Part shown: piece by piece, positions 49,338 through 57,757 of the stretch | Layout: each line of letters opens with the position of its first letter | Position numbering within the stretch: position 1 is the stretch's first letter | NCBI GenBank assembly: GCA_902583715.1 | Contig: CACHXC010000002.1 | Coordinates: 60,325 to 124,324, forward strand | Length of the DNA: 64,000 nucleotides | DNA from: an uncultured SAR116 cluster alpha proteobacterium | GTDB lineage: Bacteria; Pseudomonadota; Alphaproteobacteria; Puniceispirillales; Puniceispirillaceae | Direction: 5' to 3' | Made by a program: the position numbers and the translations under genes | Notes under the pieces: model-generated | What the model was told of the DNA's origin: nothing | The model's database searches: none | What the model saw: only the letters and a program-made list of their open reading frames with translations

Positions 49338-50324
49338 ATGAACCAGAGCAAGCCCCGAGTCATTTTGACACGCAAGCTTCCTGAAACGGTAGAAACCCGT
49401 ATGCGGGAATTATTCAGCACCAGTTTGAATGAGACCGATATCGCGCTTAGCCGTGCCCAGCTTGAAGACGCGGTGAAAACGGCTGATGTGCTGGTGCCGA
49501 CGGTTACGGATAAAATCGATTCTGATTTGATTGCTGCGGCTGGTGATCAATTGCGGTTGATTGCGTCATTTGGCACAGGTGTTGACCATATTGATCTGGC
49601 GGCGGCGCGGGCACGCGGTATCACCGTGACGAATACCCCGGGTGTGTTAACCGAGGATACAGCAGATGTGACGATGGCATTGATTCTTGCGGTGCCGCGG
49701 CGTATTGCGGAAGGTGATGCGCTGGCCCGGTCTGGCAAATGGCGGGGTTGGGCGCCAACAGGTATGTTGGGGCATCGAATTAATGGCAAACGGTTGGGCA
49801 TTGTGGGCATGGGCCGCATTGGCGAAGCCGTGGCACGGCGGGCCCGTGGGTTTGGCTTGTCGATCCATTACCATAACCGTAAACCGGTGCATCAGCAGAC
49901 CGAGGCGGAGCTTGAAGCCACCTATTGGGAATCGCTTGAACAGATGCTGGCGCGGGTTGATATTGTATCGGTAAATTGTCCGCATACCGCGCAGACAAAA
50001 AATTTACTATCGGCTGACCGGTTGGCCTTAATGCAGCCATCTGCCTATCTGGTGAACACTTCGCGCGGTGATGTTGTTGATGAGGCGGCGCTGACCGAAT
50101 TGCTGGCAAAACGGCATATCGCTGGGGCAGGGCTAGATGTTTATGCCGAAGAGCCAAAAATTTCAGAAAAACTGCGCACCCTGCCAAACGTGGTGTTGTT
50201 ACCGCATATCGGTTCGGCAACCATCGAAGGGCGTCTGCAGATGGGTGATAAGGTGATTATCAATGTGCAAACATTCTGGGATGGTCATACCCCGCCAGAC
50301 CGGGTGATAGAGGCGATGCTCTAG
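49338..50324 (+). CDS. D-2-hydroxyacid dehydrogenase (glyoxylate/hydroxypyruvate reductase-like)
   Basis: From the ATG at 49338, with AGAAGG correctly spaced, the protein has 328 residues. The NAD(P) loop is GKRLGIVGMGRIGEAVARRA. The catalytic residues are visible: Arg in VNTSRGDVVDEAAL, Glu in GLDVYAEEPKI and His in VLLPHIGSATIEGR. The family reduces small 2-oxoacids such as glyoxylate or hydroxypyruvate; the exact substrate cannot be fixed from sequence. It ends directly against the convergent MoeB-like gene with no gap. Confidence 0.9.
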   Translation: MNQSKPRVILTRKLPETVETRMRELFSTSLNETDIALSRAQLEDAVKTADVLVPTVTDKIDSDLIAAAGDQLRLIASFGTGVDHIDLAAARARGITVTNTPGVLTEDTADVTMALILAVPRRIAEGDALARSGKWRGWAPTGMLGHRINGKRLGIVGMGRIGEAVARRARGFGLSIHYHNRKPVHQQTEAELEATYWESLEQMLARVDIVSVNCPHTAQTKNLLSADRLALMQPSAYLVNTSRGDVVDEAALTELLAKRHIAGAGLDVYAEEPKISEKLRTLPNVVLLPHIGSATIEGRLQMGDKVIINVQTFWDGHTPPDRVIEAML

Positions 50325-51101
50325 CTAGCCAGCCGCTTGCTGATCGCCGCAACAACTACAATCGTTGCGCGGTGCGGTGGCAATTTTCATAAAATCAGTT
50401 TGTCCAGCCTCGATCAGCAAAAGCGATCCGGTCAGGCCACTATCATGGCCCATACATAATTTCACCGTTTCTAACGCCTGCAAGCTACCAACAATGCCTG
50501 TCACCGGGCCCAAAATGCCCGCTTCAGAACATCCCGGCGCCTGTTTGGCATCAGGCATGGACGGAAATACACAGCGATAACAGGCGGTGCCGGCATGCCC
50601 CGCTACACTGCTTTGAAACACCGCCAATTGACCTTCCATTCGCACCGCCCCGCCAAATACCAATGTGCGTTCATATTGATGGGCAGAATCGCCCAACAAA
50701 TAGCGGGTGGCGGCATTATCTGAACAATCGACAACAACATCATGGGCGGTGACCAAATTCTCAACATTGCCTTTGGTCAGGCGGGTGATAAAGTGAGATA
50801 TTTGTATGTCTGGGTTGATCGCCTGCGCCGCCTGTGCCGCTAGCTGTGCTTTCGCCCGCCCAACATCTTCTTCGCGATAGATAATTTGCCGATTAAGATC
50901 AGTGCGCGAAACCATATCGTCATCAATAATTGTGATATGGCCAATGCCGGCCGCCGCTAGATAGAAAATAACCGGCGCACCCAACCCGCCGGCCCCAACC
51001 ACAAGCACTTTCGCACCCAGCAGTTTTTCCTGCCCGTCTTCGCCGACATGCGGCATAATTACTTGTCGGGCATAGCGCTCTAAATCGGCATCGTTTAACA
51101 T
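50325..51101 (-). CDS. MoeB/ThiF/HesA-family adenylyltransferase
   Basis: These E1-like enzymes adenylate the C terminus of MoaD or ThiS sulfur carriers for molybdopterin or thiamine synthesis. From the ATG at 51101 (GAGGA upstream) it has 258 residues. It shows ERYARQVIMPHVGEDGQEKL, the ATP loop VLVVGAGGLGAPVIFYLAAA, SRTDLNRQI, and zinc-binding cysteine pairs (CYRCVF and CSCC). No rhodanese domain is attached, so it is MoeB- or ThiF-type, not a fusion. The partner carrier protein is not in the window. The frame extends upstream to 51158, which would overlap dut. Confidence 0.88.
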   Translation of the reverse strand: MLNDADLERYARQVIMPHVGEDGQEKLLGAKVLVVGAGGLGAPVIFYLAAAGIGHITIIDDDMVSRTDLNRQIIYREEDVGRAKAQLAAQAAQAINPDIQISHFITRLTKGNVENLVTAHDVVVDCSDNAATRYLLGDSAHQYERTLVFGGAVRMEGQLAVFQSSVAGHAGTACYRCVFPSMPDAKQAPGCSEAGILGPVTGIVGSLQALETVKLCMGHDSGLTGSLLLIEAGQTDFMKIATAPRNDCSCCGDQQAAG

Positions 51102-51108
51102 AGGGTCC

Positions 51109-51552
51109 TCATAGGCCGGTTGATCCAAATCCACTGGCGCCACGGTCCGACATATCAAGCTTTAATGTGTCTTCAAAACGGCAATGTGTAGCCGGCGCAA
51201 TCACCATTTGGGCAATGCGCATACCGGGTGTAATGGTAAAATCCTGCTGGCTCAGATTGATTAATATCACCGCCACTTCTCCGCGATAATCACTATCGAT
51301 GGTGCCGGGGGCATTGGCGACTGTCACCCCATGTTTCAGCGCAAGGCCAGAGCGCGGCCTTATTTGCGCTTCATAACCAGACGGTAATTGCATGGAAAAA
51401 CCGGTGGCAATGGCGGCGCGCGCAAATGGGGCTAGGGTGACCGCTGTATCCAAATGCGCGGCAATATCCATACCTGCAGCACCGGGGGTCGCATAATCTG
51501 GCAGAACCACATCATCAGCATGACGCTGAAATTTGACCGTTACAGCGCTCAT
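51109..51552 (-). CDS. dut: Deoxyuridine 5'-triphosphate nucleotidohydrolase (dUTPase)
   Basis: Dut hydrolyses dUTP to keep uracil out of DNA and to supply dUMP. The 147-residue trimeric-type protein has the motifs PGAAGMDIAAHL, RPRSGLALKHGV, NAPGTIDSDYRGEV, and the C-terminal RGASGFGSTG. Its ATG overlaps the coaBC stop by four bases (ATGA). Dut next to coaBC is a widespread order. Confidence 0.96.
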   Translation of the reverse strand: MSAVTVKFQRHADDVVLPDYATPGAAGMDIAAHLDTAVTLAPFARAAIATGFSMQLPSGYEAQIRPRSGLALKHGVTVANAPGTIDSDYRGEVAVILINLSQQDFTITPGMRIAQMVIAPATHCRFEDTLKLDMSDRGASGFGSTGL

Positions 51553-52985
51553 GTTCCAAATTCCATTGCAATGCGATCCGCCAATTTGTCTGCCAGTTCA
51601 GTTTTCAGCATCCGTGGCCAGTTTTCAACTGCTGTTTCGGATATCAGCATAATATGATTTTGGTCACTGCCAAAAACTGGGTCATCGGCGGCGCCAACTT
51701 GATTGGCAACGATCCAGTCACATTGTTTGCGGTGTCTTTTGGCAGTGGCATTTTCCAGTACGTCTTCAGTTTCAGCGGCAAAGCCGACTAGCAGTGTGGG
51801 GCGCTGGTCTGATTGTCCAAGCGCCGCTAAAATATCTGGGTTTTCAACAAGGCTTAGTTGCATCTGCGTGTCGGTGCGATGATCTGGTTTTTTTAATTTT
51901 GCATGGCTTGCTTCGGCAACGCGCCAATCGGCAACCGCGGCGGCGCAAATCGCAATATCTGCTGGCAAAGCGGCATGTGCCGCCGCTTGCATGTCTCGGG
52001 CGGTTTGCACCGAAACCAGCTGTAGCTGTGGCGGGGCTGGCAGGGCCACTGGCCCACTGATCAGTGTAACTGATGCGCCCCGCGCGGCTAGTGCCACGGC
52101 AATCGCATAGCCTTGTTTGCCTGATGAGTGATTGGCAATAAATCTAACTGAATCAATGGGTTCTACTGTAGGGCCCGCGGTCACAATGGCGGTTTTGCCA
52201 GCTAGTGATTGTGGGCGTTTGACTGCCAGCTCAAAGGCGGTGGCGGCGATATCGGCAGGTTCGCTCATCCGCCCACTGCCAATTTCACCGCAGGCTGTGT
52301 CGCCCTCGGTTGGGCCAATCATATGGATACCACGCTGGCGCAAAATGGCCTGATTGGCGATGGTGGCAGGATGCGCCCACATGGCTGGATTCATCGCCGG
52401 CGCCATTAAAATAGGCGTGGTAGTGGCCAGCAGAATGGTTGTTGCGAGGTCATCGGCGAGCCCGCATGCGGCACGGGCCATTAGATTGGCGGTGGCTGGC
52501 ATGACCAACACCAAATCAGCTGACCGAGCTAGCCTGATATGACCCATTTCCGCTTCATCAGTCAGCGAAAACAGATCGTCATAACATTTCTGGTTGGTCA
52601 GCGCCGCAACGCTGAGCGGGGTAATAAATTGTGCCGCTGATTTTGTCAAAACGCCGGTGACATCAAGCCCAAGCTGTTGCATGCGCCGGGCGGTTTCTAA
52701 CGCTTTATAAGCGGCGATACCGCCCCCGATAATTAACAGCACCATCGGTTTTTTTATCTGGCTTGTGGCCGCATCTGGGCCGCATAAAATAGATAAATCA
52801 TCTAGCCGGACCTGGTAGCCGCGGGCGGTGAGGGCATTATAGAGTTTAGAACGTACATGCGTTGGTACAGACCCGCGCGCGATATAGTTGCTGATCGCGC
52901 TGGCGCCCACCCCCAACACATCCTGCATGGCTTGTCGACCACCAAGAGCGGTCATAATCGCCGTTAAATCAACATGATTCGCCAA
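51549..52985 (-). CDS. coaBC: CoaBC phosphopantothenoylcysteine synthetase/decarboxylase with N-terminal helix-turn-helix domain
   Basis: CoaBC carries out two steps of coenzyme A synthesis. The CoaC part (about 80-250) shows VLLIIGGGIAAYKALE, EMGHIRLARSADLVLV with the catalytic His, PAMNPAMW, and the Cys loop DTACGEIGSGRM. The CoaB part (about 265-478) shows VTAGPTVEPIDSVRFIANHS. The oddity is residues 1-75, which standard CoaBC lacks: GRQAMQDVLGVGASAISNYI and ARGSVP look like a Cro/YdaS-type helix-turn-helix. The frame is continuous and starts at a TTG preceded by GAGGGA. An internal ATG at 52745 (residue 81) could give the normal enzyme alone, but no ribosome-binding site precedes it. Confidence 0.9.
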   Translation of the reverse strand: MANHVDLTAIMTALGGRQAMQDVLGVGASAISNYIARGSVPTHVRSKLYNALTARGYQVRLDDLSILCGPDAATSQIKKPMVLLIIGGGIAAYKALETARRMQQLGLDVTGVLTKSAAQFITPLSVAALTNQKCYDDLFSLTDEAEMGHIRLARSADLVLVMPATANLMARAACGLADDLATTILLATTTPILMAPAMNPAMWAHPATIANQAILRQRGIHMIGPTEGDTACGEIGSGRMSEPADIAATAFELAVKRPQSLAGKTAIVTAGPTVEPIDSVRFIANHSSGKQGYAIAVALAARGASVTLISGPVALPAPPQLQLVSVQTARDMQAAAHAALPADIAICAAAVADWRVAEASHAKLKKPDHRTDTQMQLSLVENPDILAALGQSDQRPTLLVGFAAETEDVLENATAKRHRKQCDWIVANQVGAADDPVFGSDQNHIMLISETAVENWPRMLKTELADKLADRIAMEFGT

Positions 52986-53029
52986 CGCCGCTCTTTCCCT
53001 CGATTCACGAATTTACACAAATATCCATA

Positions 53030-54538
53030 TCAATGAAAATGCGTGAAAAAGCTGGCAATAGCAAGCCCAATCGCAATAACGGCTAGACGCAAGGGCCAGG
53101 GCGATGGTGGCGGGGTGCCTGGCTGGGGGTATTCGAGCGTATCTAAGAGTGCTGGCAGGCGTGTTGTCAGCGCGAAAATTGCTTTGACCGCCTGTTCGGC
53201 CTGCTTTGTCAAGCTGGCTTCTTGGGCCATCCAGTCTTCGGCCAATGGCTTGGCTAACTGCCACATATCGGCTTTTGGATTGAGTTGCCGGGCAACGCCT
53301 TCGGCCATCATCATGGTTTTTTGCAACAAATTAAATTCTGGCTGCACTTCGATTTCAAACCGCGTGGAAATTTGTAAGATTTGCCCCAAAACAGTGGCTA
53401 ATGAAACCTCGCCAAGTGCCTTTCCCATTACTGGATCGGCAACTGCACGAATGGCTTGTGAAAACTGGTGAACCGACACATTATTTTTCAGCATACCGGC
53501 ATTTTTATGGAGCAATGCGACTTCGTCATAATCGCGCTCCAGCATGGCGCTCAACAGCTGGGCTAAAAACAATCGGTCGCCAAATTCCAGATAGCCCATA
53601 ATACCAAAATCAATGGGCACCAGAACACCATCTTTGCGAATGAAAATATTACCAGGATGCATATCGGCGTGGAAATAGCCATCGCGGAACACCTGATTAA
53701 AAAAGCTACTGGCGGCGAATTCAGTGACCTTGGCGATATCGTGGCCGGCATTCATCAACCCATCAACATCATCAATGCGAATGCCATCAACCCATTCGAT
53801 GATCAGCATTTGTTTGGTGCTATGTTCAAGATCAATCCACGGGACATAGATGCCGTGATCATGCGCCAGATTATCGGCCAGCCGTCCGCCAGCGGCCGCT
53901 TCAAGACGAAAATCAAGCTCTGTTTCAGAAATTTCACGAAATTGCGCCACCGCTTCAACGAGTTTCAGTCGCCGAAGACCGGGTGCCACCCATTCTAGAA
54001 TATGCGCGAGTGAGTCAAACAGGTCGGTATCCGCCCGCATGCGTTTTTCAATGCCCGGGCGGAGCAATTTAACCGCCACTTCGCGCCCATCGCATAATGT
54101 TGCCCGGTGCACTTGTGCGATTGACGCCGCCGCCACCGCTTCATCGTCAAAACGGGCAAAACGCTCCTCTAAGGCGTTGCCGGATTGGCTGGCCACTAGG
54201 CGCCGTGCCACTGCCGCTGGAAATGGGGGCAAGCGGTCCTGAAGCTGGGCCAGCGCGTGGCTCATATCGGGTCCGATCAGATCGGCCCGGGTTGATAGGG
54301 CCTGACCAAATTTGATAAAGCCCGGCCCCAACCGCACCAGCGCATGTGCCAGGGCACCGCCCGCATCGGCAGTGGCAGGCCCCGACCGGATGATTTTATC
54401 CAGAACATGGCACAATTGCCTGAGCCACGCTGGTAATAACGGCACTACCGCCAGATGCCCCAACACCCCGGCGCGGCCTAGATGCCAAGCAATGGGTGGC
54501 AATCGCAGTAACGCCAGCAATAAAGACAAAGGCCGCAT
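53030..54538 (-). CDS. ubiB: Ubiquinone biosynthesis protein UbiB (ABC1/ADCK atypical kinase)
   Basis: UbiB is an atypical protein-kinase-like ATPase needed for ubiquinone synthesis in the inner membrane. From the ATG at 54538 it has 502 residues. It shows the KxGQ motif in FIKFGQALSTRADLIGP, the Ala-rich loop ASIAQVHRATL, the VKLLRPG lysine, HADMHPGNIFI and PIDFGIMG. A hydrophobic C terminus (LRLAVIAIGLAIASFF) anchors it. TAATG overlap with ubiE fixes the start; the open frame extends ten residues further upstream. Confidence 0.95.
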   Translation of the reverse strand: MRPLSLLLALLRLPPIAWHLGRAGVLGHLAVVPLLPAWLRQLCHVLDKIIRSGPATADAGGALAHALVRLGPGFIKFGQALSTRADLIGPDMSHALAQLQDRLPPFPAAVARRLVASQSGNALEERFARFDDEAVAAASIAQVHRATLCDGREVAVKLLRPGIEKRMRADTDLFDSLAHILEWVAPGLRRLKLVEAVAQFREISETELDFRLEAAAGGRLADNLAHDHGIYVPWIDLEHSTKQMLIIEWVDGIRIDDVDGLMNAGHDIAKVTEFAASSFFNQVFRDGYFHADMHPGNIFIRKDGVLVPIDFGIMGYLEFGDRLFLAQLLSAMLERDYDEVALLHKNAGMLKNNVSVHQFSQAIRAVADPVMGKALGEVSLATVLGQILQISTRFEIEVQPEFNLLQKTMMMAEGVARQLNPKADMWQLAKPLAEDWMAQEASLTKQAEQAVKAIFALTTRLPALLDTLEYPQPGTPPPSPWPLRLAVIAIGLAIASFFTHFH

Positions 54539-55341
54539 TAATCGAGTTTCCAGCCGGAATGAATACAAGCGATACCCGCAGACAGGCTGCGTACACGGAT
54601 TTGCGCGAATCCGGCCGCGGCAAACATATCTGCCAGCACTTCTTTGCTGGGAAATTGGCGAATTGATTCTACAAGGTAGCGATAGCTTGCCGCATCACCA
54701 GCAATGACTTGTCCCATCACCGGCAACAGGTTGAACGAGAAGGCATCATAAAGTTTTGCCAAAGGCCGGTTTTGTACATGCGAAAATTCAAGACATAAAA
54801 ATCGTCCGCCAGGTCTCAAAATTCGATAGGCTTCCGTAAGTGCCGCCTGCCGGTCGGTGACGTTGCGCAAGCCAAAAGCAATGGTGACAAAATCAGCTGT
54901 GGCGCTGGCCAGTGGCAGGGCTTCAGCGTTGCCCACACACCAGCGTAATTGGGCAGCATGGCGTTGTAATTGCGCCCGTTGCTGGCCAGCTTGTAGCATG
55001 GCTTGGTTGATATCTGTGATGCAGGCGGACCCACCCCCGGCTTTTAAAAACCGCAAGCTGATATCACCGGTGCCACCTGCCAGATCAACTAGATGCTGGT
55101 TTGGTTGCGGCGCCATCCAATCGATCATTGCGGTTTTCCATAACCGGTGGACGCCGCCGCTCATCACGTCATTCATGATGTCATAGCGGCTGGCAACCGA
55201 ATCGAACACCCCGCGGACAAGCCCGGCTTTTGCCGCACGCTCGACGGTTTGAAAGCCAAAATCTATGGTGTCATCTTGCGCCATGCTATACGCGTGCGCG
55301 GCGGCGGCATCATCGCGTTTTCTGTCTTGTGAATTTTGCAT
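54538..55341 (-). CDS. ubiE: Ubiquinone/menaquinone C-methyltransferase UbiE
   Basis: UbiE is the SAM-dependent C-methyltransferase of ubiquinone synthesis. The 267-residue protein has VFDSVASRYDIMNDVMSGG, the SAM motif LVDLAGGTGDISLRFLKAG, FVTIAFGLRNVTDRQAAL and GRFLCLEFSHVQNRPL. The first 25 residues are a non-conserved polar extension. It is coupled to ubiB by a one-base overlap and is divergent from mutM. Confidence 0.96.
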   Translation of the reverse strand: MQNSQDRKRDDAAAAHAYSMAQDDTIDFGFQTVERAAKAGLVRGVFDSVASRYDIMNDVMSGGVHRLWKTAMIDWMAPQPNQHLVDLAGGTGDISLRFLKAGGGSACITDINQAMLQAGQQRAQLQRHAAQLRWCVGNAEALPLASATADFVTIAFGLRNVTDRQAALTEAYRILRPGGRFLCLEFSHVQNRPLAKLYDAFSFNLLPVMGQVIAGDAASYRYLVESIRQFPSKEVLADMFAAAGFAQIRVRSLSAGIACIHSGWKLD

Positions 55342-55471
55342 AAATCGCCTTTAGTTCACCATACTGGCTTCTTCTATAACAGCCCTCGGCAAAATACGAA
55401 ACGGCGTTGACAGCATTTTTACGCCCTAAATCTCATCCATTGCCGTGTCAGACCAATCAAAGAGGATCCAT

Positions 55472-56311
55472 ATGCCAGAACTGCCAGAGGTTGAAACGGT
55501 ACGCCGGGCGCTTGCGCCTGTATTGACCCAGCATTATGTCACGGCGGCTTTTGTGGGCCGTAATGATTTACGCTGGCCGTTACCAAAAAATTTGGCTGAG
55601 CAGTTGGTTGGGCGCCAGTTCACCAATGTCGACCGCCGCGGAAAATATGTGCTGATGCATCTAGACCAACAGGATATTTTATTGTTGCATCTTGGCATGT
55701 CCGGGTCCATTCGCATTTATGACACCCCGCCCAGCCTTAGGAAACACGATCATATCATGCTGACAATGGCGGCCAGCCCAACCGCCGCCGCCCGCCATTA
55801 TATTGTGCTGAATGACCCGCGCCGGTTTGGCTGGGTGGATTTATTTTCTGCGACCCATCAAGACCATCACAAATTGTTGCGGCATATGGGTCCGGAACCG
55901 CTTGGCAATGCGTTTTCAGCCACGCATCTGCAAACCGTGTTTGCAGGCCGCCAAGGCCCGGTGAAAAATGCGTTATTAAACCAGCAACTCATCGCCGGCA
56001 TTGGCAATATATATGCCAGCGAGGCGTTGTTTCATGCGGGGGTTTCACCGCGCCGCAAGGCGGCAACAATTGTCGGACAACGCGCTGAAAGGCTGGCCAC
56101 AGCGATTGTTAAAACATTGCGTGCGGCGATTGAAGACGGGGGGACATCGCTGCGCGACCATGTCCAGCCCGGCGGCGAGATTGGCTATTTTGTGCAACGC
56201 TTGGCGGTGTATGGGCGGGATGGTCAGGCCTGTCAGGCTTGCACAACCCCGATTAAAATGATTGTGCAATCGGGCCGGTCAAGTTTCTACTGTCCACGTT
56301 GCCAACGCTAG
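55472..56311 (+). CDS. mutM: Formamidopyrimidine-DNA glycosylase (Fpg/MutM)
   Basis: Fpg removes 8-oxoguanine and ring-opened purines. The start must be the ATG at 55472, since Pro2 and Glu3 of MPELPEVETVRRAL are catalytic after Met removal; the open frame extends nine residues further upstream. It has the DRRGKYVLMHL lysine, NQQLIAGIGNIYASEALF, and the C-terminal zinc finger CQACTTPIKMIVQSGRSSFY with CPRC. Its 279 residues are normal. With Nth and MutS it adds a third DNA-repair gene to the window. Confidence 0.97.
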   Translation: MPELPEVETVRRALAPVLTQHYVTAAFVGRNDLRWPLPKNLAEQLVGRQFTNVDRRGKYVLMHLDQQDILLLHLGMSGSIRIYDTPPSLRKHDHIMLTMAASPTAAARHYIVLNDPRRFGWVDLFSATHQDHHKLLRHMGPEPLGNAFSATHLQTVFAGRQGPVKNALLNQQLIAGIGNIYASEALFHAGVSPRRKAATIVGQRAERLATAIVKTLRAAIEDGGTSLRDHVQPGGEIGYFVQRLAVYGRDGQACQACTTPIKMIVQSGRSSFYCPRCQR

Positions 56312-56382
56312 CGGTATCATGCGATAGTTTGTCAGGTGCGCATATCCGCACACAGACTGATTTTTGAAAACAGGCAATTATT

Positions 56383-56823
56383 ATGAGCACTCAAATCCTT
56401 CCCCATCCCACCCAGTCGCGGCATTTTGCTGCCCCTACCCCGCGATCAGCGGCGGGTAAATGGTTGACGATTCTTGTGGTTTTGGCCGGTTTTACGGCGG
56501 GGGTGTTTGGCAGTTTAACGCCGGCAAAGGCCGTGCAAAGCCAACAGCATAGCTGGGTTGGCGATGTGCCAATTATGGCGGATTTGTCTGTCGAGCCAGC
56601 TCTTGGCTTTGCGTTTGACTCACCAAATGGCCGTATCGTTATGATTTTTGCTTCCAGCACGGCAAAAGCCACCGATATTATAGGGTTTTATAATGACTCA
56701 TTGCCGGCAATAGGCTGGGTTGGTGGTGATGGTACATGGCGCCGGGGCCCGGAAACATTGGTCATATCTGAAGTCAGCACAGCGGCCGGCCAGTTATGGC
56801 GGCTGATGGTGCGGCCGCATTAA
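56383..56823 (+). CDS. Small exported or membrane-anchored protein of unknown function
   Basis: The 146-residue protein has a polar N terminus, one hydrophobic segment (LTILVVLAGFTAGVFGSL) with a possible signal cleavage near PAKA, and a mature domain of about 95 residues. That domain includes FDSPNGRIVMIFASS, IIGFYNDSLPAIGWVGGDGT and a C-terminal strand LWRLMVRPH. The layout (strand, a helix 'FYNDSLPAIGW', strands) recalls small outer-membrane-associated DUF domains, but I cannot name a family. It lies between mutM and rpsT, where many alphaproteobacteria have an enoyl-CoA hydratase gene. Confidence 0.75.
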   Translation: MSTQILPHPTQSRHFAAPTPRSAAGKWLTILVVLAGFTAGVFGSLTPAKAVQSQQHSWVGDVPIMADLSVEPALGFAFDSPNGRIVMIFASSTAKATDIIGFYNDSLPAIGWVGGDGTWRRGPETLVISEVSTAAGQLWRLMVRPH

Positions 56824-56892
56824 AATAGCGGTGCTGGCAAATCCCCAATGCCATGCCGATAGAGACAAATATCATGGCAATTGCCAAAAGGC

Positions 56893-56922
56893 TTGACCTA
56901 CCGCCCCAAAAGCGCCTATAAG
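56893..56922 (+). promoter_or_regulatory. Promoter of rpsT
   Basis: TTGACC (56893-56898), 18 bases and TATAAG (56917-56922), followed by a GC-rich stretch (CCCGCTC) like the discriminator of stringently controlled ribosomal promoters. The overlapping CTTG-N19-CCTATA also resembles an RpoH site, though its spacer is long. Confidence 0.55.
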
Positions 56923-56964
56923 CCCGCTCTAGCTTAAAAATTTGAAAAATTTAGGACACATGTG

Positions 56965-57231
56965 ATGGCAAATCATAAGTCTGCGAAAAAGCGGATCATC
57001 CGCAACGCAAATCGCGCATTGATCAATGGCGCGCGTATCAGCCGTATCAGAACATTTGTGAAAAGAGTTGAAGTTGCGATTGCCTCTGGCGACGCCACTG
57101 CCGCCCGCGAAGCTCTGCGCGCGGCACAGCCAGAATTACAACGCGGTGTGTCGCGCGGCGTTCTGCACAAGAACACAGTGTCTCGAAAGATTTCGCGTTT
57201 GGCCGCACGGGTAAAGGCGCTCGCCGCTTAA
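56965..57231 (+). CDS. rpsT: 30S ribosomal protein S20
   Basis: S20 binds 16S rRNA in the 30S body. The 88-residue protein starts [18 protein letters not shown] and ends with [19 protein letters not shown], both typical. The ATG at 56965 is preceded by TTAGGA; a GTG one codon upstream is not needed. rpsT followed by dnaA is a common alphaproteobacterial order. Confidence 0.97.
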   Translation: MANHKSAKKRIIRNANRALINGARISRIRTFVKRVEVAIASGDATAAREALRAAQPELQRGVSRGVLHKNTVSRKISRLAARVKALAA

Positions 57232-57700
57232 GCCCACATCGGATAAACAGCCGCGTGTGACCAACCTGCACAAAACTGGCGCGACAGATATATGATCCAT
57301 AGCTCGAATCGGGCTGTGGGTTTTTTCTTGCCTTTGCCCCAGCCGGGAAATTTGTTGCCGTCATCTGCCGCCGCAGGGCTTGCCGGTCTTGATCACCTCT
57401 ACGGCTTATTGCCAAGCATTCGTCCAGTATCTCACCTCTTGCCGATTCGGTATCTGATTACACGTCATTTTTTTGCAATCAACGCAAATCCGGGGCATTT
57501 AAATGTCAATAAAAATAACTGCCATTTTACCCGGTTTATTTTCTGTTTTGGCCGGTTTGGTATCTTGCCCGACTGGCTGAATAATCGTTACTATCCGAAA
57601 TCTCCTTGACGCGGGCATGGCGCTGCAGGGTCCTGTTTGAAAAAGCACCGCCACCACAAAGGACATCTATTTTTATTTCAGCTAGCCGAGGGGAGCGCAT
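57232..57700. other. Gene-free region between rpsT and the dnaA leader ORF
   Basis: About 470 bases hold no convincing gene or tRNA. ACAGCC (57247-57252) can pair with GGCTGT (57312-57317) before GGG and six T, a possible long-loop rpsT terminator. The stretch 57470-57560 is AT-rich. I found no cluster of DnaA boxes (TTATCCACA and close variants), so this does not look like the replication origin. No clear dnaA promoter was identified. Confidence 0.5.
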
Positions 57701-57757
57701 ATGTCTGACATACTGACAGCTATGATGACCGTTGATATGCGCTTTTATGTGTCGTGA
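57701..57757 (+). CDS. 18-residue leader ORF overlapping the dnaA start
   Basis: An ATG at 57701 is preceded by a strong Shine-Dalgarno sequence GAGGGGAG (57688-57695) at 5-base spacing. It encodes MSDILTAMMTVDMRFYVS and stops at TGA 57755-57757. The stop overlaps the dnaA GTG (57754-57756) by four bases as GTGA. The dnaA GTG itself has no ribosome-binding site, so dnaA translation may be coupled to this short ORF. The alternative is a frameshift in the sequence that splits an extended DnaA N terminus. The peptide matches nothing I know. Confidence 0.6.
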   Translation: MSDILTAMMTVDMRFYVS

